44,461 nucleotides of DNA, taken from NCBI GenBank assembly GCA_017397805.1, contig JAFQHW010000030.1, positions 1 to 44,461 of the forward strand, read 5' to 3'. The translations under genes were made by a program, and so were the position numbers. Below, one piece after another: positions 14,553 to 23,121 of the stretch. Below the pieces are notes generated by a model. The model did not search any database. It saw only the letters and a program-made list of their open reading frames with translations, and was not told where the DNA came from. Position 1 is the stretch's first letter, and the number at the start of each line of letters is the position of its first letter. Source of the DNA: Clostridia bacterium (lineage in GTDB: Bacteria; Bacillota; Clostridia; Oscillospirales; CAG-382).

Positions 14553-16001
14553 ATGGCAATTACCTCTAAAGAGAGCATCCTGAAGGTGTTAACTGCGTAT
14601 AATCCGTGGTGGAAAACCGGCGTTGTAAATCCTATAATGTCCAAAACCTATAAAAGATTTGCCTTTCATGAGGCTATGAAAAAGCTTACCCGTAGGGATA
14701 TTCGAAGAACAGTTGTGTTGAGCGGAACGCGCCGAGTAGGGAAAACGACAATACAGTATCAGATGATTGAAGCCTTGTTGGCTGCAGGCGTTGCTCCGCA
14801 GAAGATCGTATTCATTTCTATGGATCACCCTATGCTAAAGCTCAGCCAGTTTCAAGACGTTTTAGAGTGCTACCATGAAAACATCTACGCCGAACAGGAC
14901 GTATATTACTTTTTTGACGAGGTTCAATATGCACAGGATTGGGATCGTTGGCTGAAAACCATCTATGACACACAGCCTGACACTCGAGTGGTAGCTACGG
15001 GCTCGGCAAGTCCTGCACTTATGAAAGGCAGTCGCGAAAGCGGAGCGGGAAGATGGTCCGTTATTCAAGTTCCGACATTGTCCTTTTATGAGTATTGTGA
15101 GTTGCTTGGCGTGGAACGTCCCGATATCCCTGAGGACTTGAAGGTAACGTCTCTGCTATACAAATCTCAAATTGAGCGTAACCGGATTATGTTACAGCTG
15201 TCTAAGGTGCAAAATCATTTTATGAGATATTTGCAGGTGGGTGGATTTCCTGAGCTTGCGCTTGCGGACAACGACCTGATGGCACAGCAGGTGATGCGTG
15301 AGGACGTTGTAGATAAGGTGCTCAAGAGAGATCTTCCTTCGCTGTATAACATTCGCAATGCAACGGAGTTGGAGCGTATTTTCTTGTATTTGTGCAACGT
15401 TTCATCGGAAATCGTTTCCATAGAAGCTATTACCAAAGAGCTGAACGGAGTATCGCGCACAACGGTGGAAAACTATATTCAGTTCTTGGAAAGCGCAAAT
15501 CTGATATATCAAAGCCGGCCTGTGGATATGGCAGGGAAAAAGGTGCTGAAAGCAAGACCTAAAATCTATATTGCCGATGCGGCAATCAGAAACGCCGTGC
15601 TGATGGACGATTCCGTTATGACCGATTCCGTTGGCATGGGGAAGGTAGTAGAAACCGCTGTTTACAAGCACGTTGCCGCGTTTTATTATCAATTCGCAAC
15701 TTCTGTCGGATATTTCAGAGGCGGAAAGAAGAATAAAGAAATTGACGTTGTGGTTGACTACCCCAACATTAAAAACATTCTTATTGAAGTGAAATACCGT
15801 GAAGGAGCACCGATTGCAGATGACGATGCCATCGTTGAATTTTGCGAGGAGTCCTCGGCGGCGATTATTGTAACCAAGACAGCAAATGACTTTGGCGTGC
15901 ACAATGCTCCTTGTGGGAAGGAGCTTCTCAGAATTCCGGCATTTGCTTTCTTGTACTTGCTTGGCAACGCTGAAAAGCACGGATACCGCGGAATAGAATA
16001 A
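14553..16001 (+). CDS. AAA_14 / DUF4143 ATPase
   Basis: 482 aa. P-loop GTRRVGKTT (about residues 58-66), Walker B VYYFFDEVQ, and sensor VATGSASPAL. The DUF4143 half ends in an apparently complete restriction-endonuclease-like motif: KEIDVVVDY followed by ILIEVKYR. It resembles the neighbours at 10343 and 17126 in layout but is clearly divergent in sequence, so they are not recent duplicates. AAAGGAG lies 12 bp before the ATG, rather far. The role is unknown; it may act on DNA or in a defence or maintenance function, which is an inference from the nuclease-like fold. Confidence 0.87.
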   Translation: MAITSKESILKVLTAYNPWWKTGVVNPIMSKTYKRFAFHEAMKKLTRRDIRRTVVLSGTRRVGKTTIQYQMIEALLAAGVAPQKIVFISMDHPMLKLSQFQDVLECYHENIYAEQDVYYFFDEVQYAQDWDRWLKTIYDTQPDTRVVATGSASPALMKGSRESGAGRWSVIQVPTLSFYEYCELLGVERPDIPEDLKVTSLLYKSQIERNRIMLQLSKVQNHFMRYLQVGGFPELALADNDLMAQQVMREDVVDKVLKRDLPSLYNIRNATELERIFLYLCNVSSEIVSIEAITKELNGVSRTTVENYIQFLESANLIYQSRPVDMAGKKVLKARPKIYIADAAIRNAVLMDDSVMTDSVGMGKVVETAVYKHVAAFYYQFATSVGYFRGGKKNKEIDVVVDYPNIKNILIEVKYREGAPIADDDAIVEFCEESSAAIIVTKTANDFGVHNAPCGKELLRIPAFAFLYLLGNAEKHGYRGIE

Positions 16002-16046
16002 CTAACTCTGCGGAAATGATGTGCTGTATAGACGAAAGAGGTAACT

Positions 16047-16928
16047 ATGGTATATTTAATGAGCTTCAGAATGCCCACGCAGGACGATGAAGAAAACTAT
16101 ATGATAAAAAGCAAAAAGGCATCGCGGACTTGCTATACCACCAAATACCCCTTCGGCTTGTTCCGTCACCGTGAGCTGCCTGAGTTTTATTTTACGGATA
16201 TAACCGTGTTTTGCGGCAACAACGGCAGCGGAAAAAGCAGTATCCTTAACGTTATGGGAGAAAAACTGCGCCTTGAACGGACGGCGCCCTTCAACCGCTC
16301 GGATTTTTTTGAGGACTACGTAGATTTGTGCGACTATCAGCTTGACAAAACTATTCCCAAGGGCAGTAAGATAATCACCAGCGACGGCGTTTTTGAAAAA
16401 GTGCTTGATATTCGCCGTATCAACGACGGTATCGACGTAAAAAGAGCCGATTTGATCGACGAGTATATTGCGGCAAACGGCCCCGGAGCCGCCTCTAATC
16501 TTTTGCAGGGTCTGGACGATTACGACCGATGGAAGCAAGTAAGCGATATGCGAAGCAGAAACCGCACTCAGTCCCGATTTTTGAAGGAAAACCTGATGCG
16601 TAATATTACGGAGCGGTCCAACGGAGAGAGCGCTTTGTCCTATTTCGTGGACTCTATACAGGAGAACGCCTTGTATCTTCTGGATGAGCCCGAAAACAGC
16701 CTTTCACCTCAAAATCAGTTACAGTTAAAATATTTTATCGAAGATTCGGTAAGAAACTTTGGCTGTCAGTTCGTTATCTCCACCCACTCGCCTTTTTTGC
16801 TTTCGCTGGGGGGCGCGCTTATCTATAACATAGACGAAACTCCGCCTGCGGAGCGGAAGTGGACGGAGCTTGACTGCGTAAGGGTGTATCACGATTTCTT
16901 TGAGGAGCAAAGGGATAAATTCATATAA
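16047..16928 (+). CDS. COG3910-type AAA ATPase (ABC/SMC-like head)
   Basis: 293 aa. Walker A CGNNGSGKSS (about residues 62-71), signature-like RSNGESALSYF, Walker B LYLLDEPENSLS and switch histidine in ISTHSPFLLSL make up a full ABC-type ATPase head. There is no coiled-coil arm or membrane part. COG3910 proteins are predicted ATPases of unknown function, often near mobile or defence genes. AAGAGGT precedes the ATG. It follows the DUF4143 ATPase by 45 bp, so the two are probably co-transcribed, ending at the terminator at 16942. Confidence 0.83.
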   Translation: MVYLMSFRMPTQDDEENYMIKSKKASRTCYTTKYPFGLFRHRELPEFYFTDITVFCGNNGSGKSSILNVMGEKLRLERTAPFNRSDFFEDYVDLCDYQLDKTIPKGSKIITSDGVFEKVLDIRRINDGIDVKRADLIDEYIAANGPGAASNLLQGLDDYDRWKQVSDMRSRNRTQSRFLKENLMRNITERSNGESALSYFVDSIQENALYLLDEPENSLSPQNQLQLKYFIEDSVRNFGCQFVISTHSPFLLSLGGALIYNIDETPPAERKWTELDCVRVYHDFFEEQRDKFI

Positions 16929-16941
16929 TTCATATCATTAT

Positions 16942-16988
16942 AAACACCGCTTTTTGGGGGTTAGATGTGCCCCTAAAAGCGGTGTTTT
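16942..16988 (+). terminator. Terminator, homologous to the one at 14328
   Basis: AAACACCGCTTTT pairs with AAAAGCGGTGTTT, with inner GGGG/CCCC and loop containing GATGTG. The match to 14328-14369 extends through stem, loop and the following T-run. Confidence 0.85.
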
Positions 16989-16999
16989 TGCGTTTTGGT

Positions 17000-17109
17000 T
17001 TGAAAAGTTGGCAAAATACCCCTCAAAATTCATTGAAAAGTCAGATTTTTTCGCCAAAATTTTATTGAAAAGTTGACTTTTCTGTGCTATAATGTCATTG
17101 AAAAGTTGG
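17000..17109 (+). repeat. Four iterated TTGAAAAGT repeats around a promoter
   Basis: TTGAAAAGT occurs at 17000, 17033, 17065 and 17098, a spacing of 33, 32 and 33 bp, about three helical turns. Copies 1, 3 and 4 continue as TG. The third copy overlaps the -35 box and the fourth the transcript start. Confidence 0.85.
17065..17093 (+). promoter_or_regulatory. Promoter of third DUF4143 ATPase gene
   Basis: TTGAAA-N17-TATAAT; the -35 hexamer is part of the third TTGAAAAGT repeat. Confidence 0.72.
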
Positions 17110-17125
17110 CAAGGGGGATTTTCAG

Positions 17126-18475
17126 ATGTTATTCCGTAAGATAGAAAAGCTGATTGAAGAGCATTTAAGGTCGAATTCCAAAAAGATACTTTTGATTGAC
17201 GGAGCGCGTCAAATCGGTAAAACGTATATCATCAGACACGTGGGAGAGAAGCTGTTCAAAAACTACATTGAGATCAACATGGTTGAGGATTCTTTGGGCG
17301 ACCGTCTTTTTGAAAACGTCAAAACGGTAGAGGATTTTTATCTTCAGGTCAGCATGACAAAGGGCGAAAAGATGGGCGGTAAAGAAGACACGCTGATTTT
17401 TATCGATGAAATTCAGGCATATCCTCATCTGCTTACTTTGCTTAAGTTTTTGGCACAGGACGGCAAGTTCAATTACGTTGCCGGCGGTTCTTTGCTTGGT
17501 GTTACCCTTTCTCAAACTACGTCTATCCCCATGGGCAGTATCCGCAAGGTAAGAATGTTCCCTCTGGACTTTGAGGAATTTCTATACGCCAACGGAATGA
17601 ACGAGCTTGTTATTTCTTCCATGAGAAAAAAGTTTGAAAGGCTTGAAGCTCTTGAAGAAAAAACGCACAACAAAATGATGGATATGTTCCGCAAGTTTTT
17701 GCTTGTGGGCGGTCTTCCCGATGCGGTAAACGCTTATCTTGAAACCAACAACATACAGGCAGTTCGCCAGGTTCAGCGTGAAATTCACGATTATTACGCC
17801 GCCGACGCTTCCAAGTACGACGAAGCCAATAAGCTCAAGATACGCAGGGTGTTTGACCTTATTCCCTCCAATATGGGAAACAAAAAGAAGCGTGTCGTGG
17901 CGCAGAGCATCGAAAACAAAAAAGGCAAGACCTTCGGCGATTACGCGGACGAGTTTGAGTATCTTATCAGCGCAGGCATCGCTCTTAACGTTCAGGCGAT
18001 TTCAAATCCGATTTTTCCGCTGATAGAGTCTTCGGGCAAAAACCTGCTTAAACTGTATCTTAACGACGTGGGGATTCTTACGGGGATCCTTTACGGGAAC
18101 AATATCCGCGCGGTTTTGGATGACGAGAAGAGCATAAACCTCGGTTCGGTTTACGAAACCGTCGTGGCAAGCGAGCTTATCGCCCACGGACACAAGCTGT
18201 TTTATTACGACAACAGAAGCCGTGGAGAAGTGGATTATCTTATCGACGATTACGATTGTCTTTCCGCCGTGCCCATTGAGGTAAAATCGGGCAAGGATTA
18301 CACCGTGCACAGTGCCCTTAACGCCCTTGTTCAAAACGAGGATTATCACGTAAAAAAAGCGTTTGTGGTTTCAAACGAAAGAACGGTTACACAAAACGGC
18401 AAGATAACTTATATCCCCGTTTATTACGTTATGTTTTTCGATGCCAACGGAACTAACGGCGATATAAGCTTTTAA
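17126..18475 (+). CDS. AAA_14 / DUF4143 ATPase
   Basis: 449 aa. P-loop DGARQIGKTY (about residues 25-34), Walker B TLIFIDEIQ, followed by the FNYVAGGSLLG sensor region. The DUF4143 part includes YLNDVGILTGIL and a nuclease-like GEVDYLID followed by VPIEVKSGK. This D...ExK arrangement is the clearest of the three ATPases in the window. The start is supported by AAGGGGG 10 bp upstream. It is monocistronic, with its promoter embedded in the 33-bp-spaced repeats. The biological role of this family is not known. Confidence 0.88.
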   Translation: MLFRKIEKLIEEHLRSNSKKILLIDGARQIGKTYIIRHVGEKLFKNYIEINMVEDSLGDRLFENVKTVEDFYLQVSMTKGEKMGGKEDTLIFIDEIQAYPHLLTLLKFLAQDGKFNYVAGGSLLGVTLSQTTSIPMGSIRKVRMFPLDFEEFLYANGMNELVISSMRKKFERLEALEEKTHNKMMDMFRKFLLVGGLPDAVNAYLETNNIQAVRQVQREIHDYYAADASKYDEANKLKIRRVFDLIPSNMGNKKKRVVAQSIENKKGKTFGDYADEFEYLISAGIALNVQAISNPIFPLIESSGKNLLKLYLNDVGILTGILYGNNIRAVLDDEKSINLGSVYETVVASELIAHGHKLFYYDNRSRGEVDYLIDDYDCLSAVPIEVKSGKDYTVHSALNALVQNEDYHVKKAFVVSNERTVTQNGKITYIPVYYVMFFDANGTNGDISF

Positions 18476-18488
18476 AGCTTAAAAATCG

Positions 18489-18824
18489 TCACAAGGGGTT
18501 TACACCAAAACTTCTGCGCAGGCTTTCTATGCTCAGGAATATTTTTTCCATGGCACTATGGCGCGCTTTTTCTTCATCCCACAGGGCGGCGGCATCGTTA
18601 AGCTCCGCTATCAAACCATCAAGAAGGCTTTCGGATACGGTTATCCGCATAAGCCTTTTTTCTTTTTTTACGTATTCGGCGGCGCGCAACACATCCTCGC
18701 CGTTCTCGGCGCCCATTACCATGGCTTCCGTTTTGTCGATGACTCCGTCACCGTACAGCTTACAGCCTACCGCCGCGGCTATAACCAGCGACAATACCAC
18801 GCATCCAACGATAAATCCTCTCAC
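18489..18824 (-). CDS. DUF4363 family protein
   Basis: 111 aa. An N-terminal membrane segment (residues about 4-22) is followed by a helical extracytoplasmic domain (ESLLDGLIAELNDAAALWDEE). DUF4363 proteins commonly sit directly after DUF421 genes in clostridia, as here. The GTG start overlaps the DUF421 stop by 4 bp (GTGA), with GAAAGGA upstream, so translation is coupled. The function is unknown; it is probably an accessory of the DUF421 membrane protein. Confidence 0.8.
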   Translation of the reverse strand: MRGFIVGCVVLSLVIAAAVGCKLYGDGVIDKTEAMVMGAENGEDVLRAAEYVKKEKRLMRITVSESLLDGLIAELNDAAALWDEEKARHSAMEKIFLSIESLRRSFGVNPL

Positions 18825-19492
18825 TGCTTTTTCCTTTCGTAGCTTATATTGCCTTCGTCGTCCACACAGAAGTACAAAAGCTCCTTCGCCTTAAGACCTT
18901 CGTTTTTCAACTGCTTTTCAAGCCAGTTTGTGTCCTTTCCCGTTTGCCCCAAGGTGCGCGTTTCGGTTTTGCCGTCTATGATAAGCGGATGGCTTATACC
19001 CTTGGACTTTACCTTTATCCCCAAAGCCTCCGCGGTGGGGGGGAGGTGCGTTTCTTTGGGGATAACGCTGAGGGTGCCCGTCTGCTCAAGTATGACGTAG
19101 CTGACCTCCTCGGGCCCCGTAAGCCCCGCACTGCGGATAGTGGCAAACAGCTCGTCGGTGCTGATTCGTGATGCGGAAAGGTTTTTTTCCATTATTTTGC
19201 CGCCGCTTATAAGCACCAAGGGTCTCCCCTCCACCACGCGGCGCAGAGAGGGCAGCTTTTGGCACAGATGGGCACTGATTATCTCAAAACAGCATAAGGC
19301 AAGGACGGCAAGCACCCCGTAAAGCATGGGGATGTCGCTGTTAGTAATAGGGAGCAGTGCCAGCTCCGAAAGCATAACGGCGGTAATAAACTCGGTAAGC
19401 TGTATTTCCCCTATTTGCCGCTTGCCCATAAGCCGCATACTGCCATTGAGAAGCAGAAAAAATATAAGGGTACGAAGCAGAACCACACACAT
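18821..19492 (-). CDS. DUF421 (YetF-like) membrane protein
   Basis: 223 aa. Three N-terminal membrane segments (about residues 4-20, 32-50, 57-80) are followed by the soluble DUF421 domain with typical GRPLVLISGGKI, TDELFATIR and GPEEVSYVILEQTGTLSV segments. YetF-like proteins are membrane proteins of unknown function linked to spore or stress physiology in Bacillus. AAAGGAG precedes the ATG. It is co-transcribed with the DUF4363 gene and divergent from rlmB. Confidence 0.85.
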   Translation of the reverse strand: MCVVLLRTLIFFLLLNGSMRLMGKRQIGEIQLTEFITAVMLSELALLPITNSDIPMLYGVLAVLALCCFEIISAHLCQKLPSLRRVVEGRPLVLISGGKIMEKNLSASRISTDELFATIRSAGLTGPEEVSYVILEQTGTLSVIPKETHLPPTAEALGIKVKSKGISHPLIIDGKTETRTLGQTGKDTNWLEKQLKNEGLKAKELLYFCVDDEGNISYERKKQ

Positions 19493-19558
19493 AAAAGCAC
19501 TCCTTTGACCTTATTTTGGAAAAATATCGTTTTTTTATTCGAAAACTGTAAAAAAAGC

Positions 19559-19587
19559 GTGACAAAAGAGAAAAGGTGTGTTATAAT
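19559..19587 (+). promoter_or_regulatory. Promoter of rlmB
   Basis: GTGACA-N17-TATAAT, 36 bp before the rlmB start. Confidence 0.65.
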
Positions 19588-19622
19588 GTATTCTGTGTAG
19601 AATTATAAATAGGATTGGTATT

Positions 19623-20378
19623 ATGGCTGATTACAGAAAAACACCGCCCATGGAAAGCGAAAATTTGATAGCAGGCAGAAACGCTGTCAGAGAATTGCTT
19701 AAAAGCGGTAAACCCATAGATAAGCTTTATATTTTGAAAGGCACAAGGGATGGACTCCTCTCGGTAATATTTGCCGAGGCTACCCGTGCGGGCATACCCG
19801 TTGCGGAAAGGGACAGGGCGGCGCTTGACCGTATGGCTGTGGCTAACCAAGGGGTTATCGCTCAGATACCCGAAAGAGCCTATGCAAGCCTTGACGATAT
19901 AATAGCTTTGGCAAAAGAACGTAACGAAGCGCCCTTCGTGGTGATTGCGGATTGTATTAACGACCCTCATAATTTGGGTGCAATCATCCGTTCTGCGGAG
20001 TGTGCGGGTTGCCACGGGGTAATCATCCCCAAGCGGCACAGTGCCTTGCTTACCCCCGCCGCCGTTAAGGCTTCTGCGGGCGCGGTGGAGCATATCCCCG
20101 TTTGCAAGGTTTCCAATCTATCGATGGCGATTGAGTTTTTGAAGGAAAACGGACTTTGGATATATGCCTTGGAGGCAGACGGCGTACCTTACGACGGCTT
20201 GGACTATAAGGGCGGTTGCGCCCTGGTGCTGGGCAGTGAAGGGGAGGGAGTTTCCCGTTTGGTCAGGGAGAATTCCGATTTTGTGGTAAGCATCCCCATG
20301 CGCGGCAAGGTTAATTCTCTTAACGTTTCCAATGCCGCGGCAGTGGTATTGTTTGAGGTAGCAAAGGGACGCCGATAA
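19623..20378 (+). CDS. rlmB: 23S rRNA (guanosine-2'-O-)-methyltransferase RlmB
   Basis: 251 aa SpoU/TrmH-type SPOUT methyltransferase that methylates the 2'-O of G2251 in 23S rRNA with S-adenosylmethionine. The N-terminal substrate-binding domain begins IAGRNAVREL. The three SpoU motifs are clear: NDPHNLGAIIRSAE, LGSEGEGVSRLV and SIPMRGKVNSLNVSNAAAV, which form the trefoil-knot cofactor site. The ribosome binding site is weak (GGATTGG). It is followed 36 bp later by a large membrane protein gene, probably in the same transcript. Confidence 0.93.
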   Translation: MADYRKTPPMESENLIAGRNAVRELLKSGKPIDKLYILKGTRDGLLSVIFAEATRAGIPVAERDRAALDRMAVANQGVIAQIPERAYASLDDIIALAKERNEAPFVVIADCINDPHNLGAIIRSAECAGCHGVIIPKRHSALLTPAAVKASAGAVEHIPVCKVSNLSMAIEFLKENGLWIYALEADGVPYDGLDYKGGCALVLGSEGEGVSRLVRENSDFVVSIPMRGKVNSLNVSNAAAVVLFEVAKGRR

Positions 20379-20414
20379 TAACTACAGCTTTTATGTAAAG
20401 GGTGTGAAAAAACC

Positions 20415-22925
20415 GTGTCACATGAAGAAAACAAAAACAGCATATTGGAGATAGACGGTATACTGGCAGGCGCGGCTGACGCAACGAAGGCGGCAAAGGG
20501 CGTTTCCGTGCCCGATTTTAAGGCGGCGGCGGAAGCGGAGATAGAGCGTGAGTTTGCCGCAAAGAAGGAAGCGGTGAAGCCTGCTACGGAGAAGACCGAA
20601 GAAAGCGAGCTTATAGACGAATACAGCGGCAAGGCAAAGACTGACCCCAACATGAGCACCCATCGCTTGCAGGAGCTTCTTATGGCTCATTCCGATGACG
20701 ATAAGACCTTGCTTGAGTATTTCAGCAAGGGCAGTAAAAGGGGCAGTAGGCAGGTTGACCATATCTTTGCCATGATAGACGGTACCGAGCCGGAGGAGTC
20801 AAGACTTTCCGACGAAGTGCCCGAAAAGAAGAAGTTCGTGCAGGAGAAGCTTTTCAGCTTAGGAGACACCATGCAGATAGAGGAACTTCCTCTCGACAGC
20901 GGTGAGAAGGCGACCTTCGATGAGGATTTTGCCGCGCTGAGCAGCAAGATAAACAGCGGCGAGATACGCATAGACGGTGACGGCGACGAGGATAAAAACC
21001 AGCTCACCTTGGGTGTTGACGAGGAGGATATGCCCGTAGAATCCTCCGACAGCAGCGATAAGGATAAAAAGCTTCGCATGGTCTTCGATATGATGGAGGA
21101 CGGAGAAGTTCCTCACGAGGATATAGCACTCCAAAAGGATAAGGAGATTCTGGAGAGGGCGGCTTCCTCTAAAAAAACCAAGAAACACAGAAAAAATATA
21201 AAAAACAAAAAACAAGAAAAAACGGCTTTCGAATATAAGGACAGAGAGCAGAATACCGAGATAGCCACCATGCTTAACCGCGCAGTGGCAATGAGTCGTC
21301 TAAAGCTTATCGGCGTGCTTCTCCTTACGGGACTTATCTTCTATATGGAGCTGGCTAAGGGTACTTCGGACAGAAGCGCGTACTTAAAGCCCGGCCGTTT
21401 CGGTTACGTTTATATATTGGCAGACCTTCAGCTTTTGTTCTTTGCGGTCATGCTTATGTCGGAAAGCTTCCTTAACGGTCTGCGCGCTTTTAAAAACTTC
21501 AGGCTGACGGCGGACAGCGTTATGGCTTCAAGCGTTATCGCTTCCACTGCTTTTTCTTTGGTCAGTCTGGCGGTCAACCCCACCGACCCGACCCTCAAGC
21601 TTTTCAATTTGGTGTCTGCGTTTGCTTTGCTGGCGTCGGCACTTGTGAAGTATCTGCAGTGCAAAAAAGACCTTAACAGCTTCCGCATAGTGGCTGTCAA
21701 AAAGCCTAAGTTTGCGGCTATGTCCATAGACGGCAGCTCGGGCGAGGCGGGCGAGTTTGCAAAGCACATGAACGAAAGCAGTGATATTTTCACCGTTAAA
21801 AAGGCTTCGTTCATATCCGGCTTTTTCGCAAGAACCACCCGCAGACCCAAGAGCGACGATATATTTAACGTGTTGGTGCCCATTACCTTCGTCGTATCCG
21901 TAGCGCTGTTCTTGCTTTGCTACATCTTGGATGGGGACAGTTACGGCGCTTACACCGCCGCAACCCTTCTTTTCTGCGCGGCTACGCCTTTAACCTCTTA
22001 TTTTATGCTAAGCCTTCCCGTAATCGTTGCGTGCATGAACGCAAAACGCTACAACGGCACCTTCGTAGGTAACGCGGTAGCTGAGGAATACGCGGATGCG
22101 GCAGTGCTTTCCTTTGCGGATACGGAAGCGTTCTTGCCCCACATGGTAAGCGTTACGGGCATTAAGACCTACGGCGATTACACCATAGATAAGGTCATGA
22201 CCCGCTTGGGTATGCTCTTTGACTATATAGAAGGTCCGCTGAAGACGGTTACGGCAAATATGCTTGACAAGGTTCCCAAGCCCGACAGCATAAGGCTTAT
22301 CGATTCAGCCGCAGACGGCTTGTATATAGTTATGGACGGCGCCGATTATTATCTGGGCAAGCGCAGTTATATGCGCCACAGCCGTTTGGATGCCCCCGTG
22401 GACGAGGCGGACGACGTTTATTCCAAAAACGTGGGCACGGTTATGTATATGGCGATAAACGATACCGTGGTTGCCAAAATATACGTAAAATACAGCATAA
22501 ATCCCGAATTTGACAATCTTCTCAAGAGTATGTACCGCGCAGGTGTTTGCGTGGGCATAAAGACCCTTGACCCCAACATAAACAACGAGCTTTTGCAAAA
22601 GAGCATAGGCTATAAGAAGTGCCCCGTGGCAGTGCTTAAGGGCGGCGTGCCTGAGGAAATGAACGGCACGGCAGAGAGCGTGGATTCCGGCATCATCTCC
22701 GGCTCTTCCCTCCACAACTTCTTGAAGATGTTTATCCTTTGCGACCGTACCAGGCACGCAACCAAGAGTAACTGTATAATAAACATAGCCTCCATGATAA
22801 TGGCGGCGGCAGTTATCGCGTTCCTTTGCGTTACGGGCGCGGTGGGCGATTACGGCAGTACGGCAGTGGTGTTGTTCCAGCTTTTGTGGTTGGCACCCAT
22901 GTCGGCACTCACGTTTTTACTGTAA
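20415..22925 (+). CDS. Large membrane protein resembling an inactive P-type ATPase
   Basis: 836 aa, GTG start with AAAGGGTG upstream. Residues 1-290 are charged and low in complexity, probably cytoplasmic. Membrane segments lie at about 297-314, 330-350, 372-392, 396-415, 485-505, 512-540, and near the C-terminus at 787-805 and 815-836. The 512-575 stretch mirrors P1-type ATPases: a TM with ATPLTSYFMLSLP, then AKRYNGTFVGNAVAEEYADAAVLSF and, where DKTGTLT should be, ADTEAFL. Residues about 680-730 mirror the P-domain hinge, but TGD reads TLD. The phosphorylation motif is therefore missing and pumping is unlikely. A regulatory or structural role is my inference. Confidence 0.75.
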   Translation: MSHEENKNSILEIDGILAGAADATKAAKGVSVPDFKAAAEAEIEREFAAKKEAVKPATEKTEESELIDEYSGKAKTDPNMSTHRLQELLMAHSDDDKTLLEYFSKGSKRGSRQVDHIFAMIDGTEPEESRLSDEVPEKKKFVQEKLFSLGDTMQIEELPLDSGEKATFDEDFAALSSKINSGEIRIDGDGDEDKNQLTLGVDEEDMPVESSDSSDKDKKLRMVFDMMEDGEVPHEDIALQKDKEILERAASSKKTKKHRKNIKNKKQEKTAFEYKDREQNTEIATMLNRAVAMSRLKLIGVLLLTGLIFYMELAKGTSDRSAYLKPGRFGYVYILADLQLLFFAVMLMSESFLNGLRAFKNFRLTADSVMASSVIASTAFSLVSLAVNPTDPTLKLFNLVSAFALLASALVKYLQCKKDLNSFRIVAVKKPKFAAMSIDGSSGEAGEFAKHMNESSDIFTVKKASFISGFFARTTRRPKSDDIFNVLVPITFVVSVALFLLCYILDGDSYGAYTAATLLFCAATPLTSYFMLSLPVIVACMNAKRYNGTFVGNAVAEEYADAAVLSFADTEAFLPHMVSVTGIKTYGDYTIDKVMTRLGMLFDYIEGPLKTVTANMLDKVPKPDSIRLIDSAADGLYIVMDGADYYLGKRSYMRHSRLDAPVDEADDVYSKNVGTVMYMAINDTVVAKIYVKYSINPEFDNLLKSMYRAGVCVGIKTLDPNINNELLQKSIGYKKCPVAVLKGGVPEEMNGTAESVDSGIISGSSLHNFLKMFILCDRTRHATKSNCIINIASMIMAAAVIAFLCVTGAVGDYGSTAVVLFQLLWLAPMSALTFLL

Positions 22926-23004
22926 ATAGCTCAATTTGTTGCTTTTGCACAAATATAAGCACAATTATTTTACGTTTGCAAAAAAATTTATTGTCAAAAT
23001 TCTA

Positions 23005-23033
23005 TTGAATATTTTCAATTATTATTTTATAAT
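23005..23033 (+). promoter_or_regulatory. Promoter of the EF-G-like gene
   Basis: TTGAAT-N17-TATAAT in an AT-rich region, about 90 bp before the start. Confidence 0.65.
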
Positions 23034-23121
23034 AAATAAAGCTGTCTTTTTGTGACTAAAAGCAAAAGGCGGTACTATCTTTATGAAAAAATAAAATAAC
23101 ATATATTCGGAGGAAATCCAC

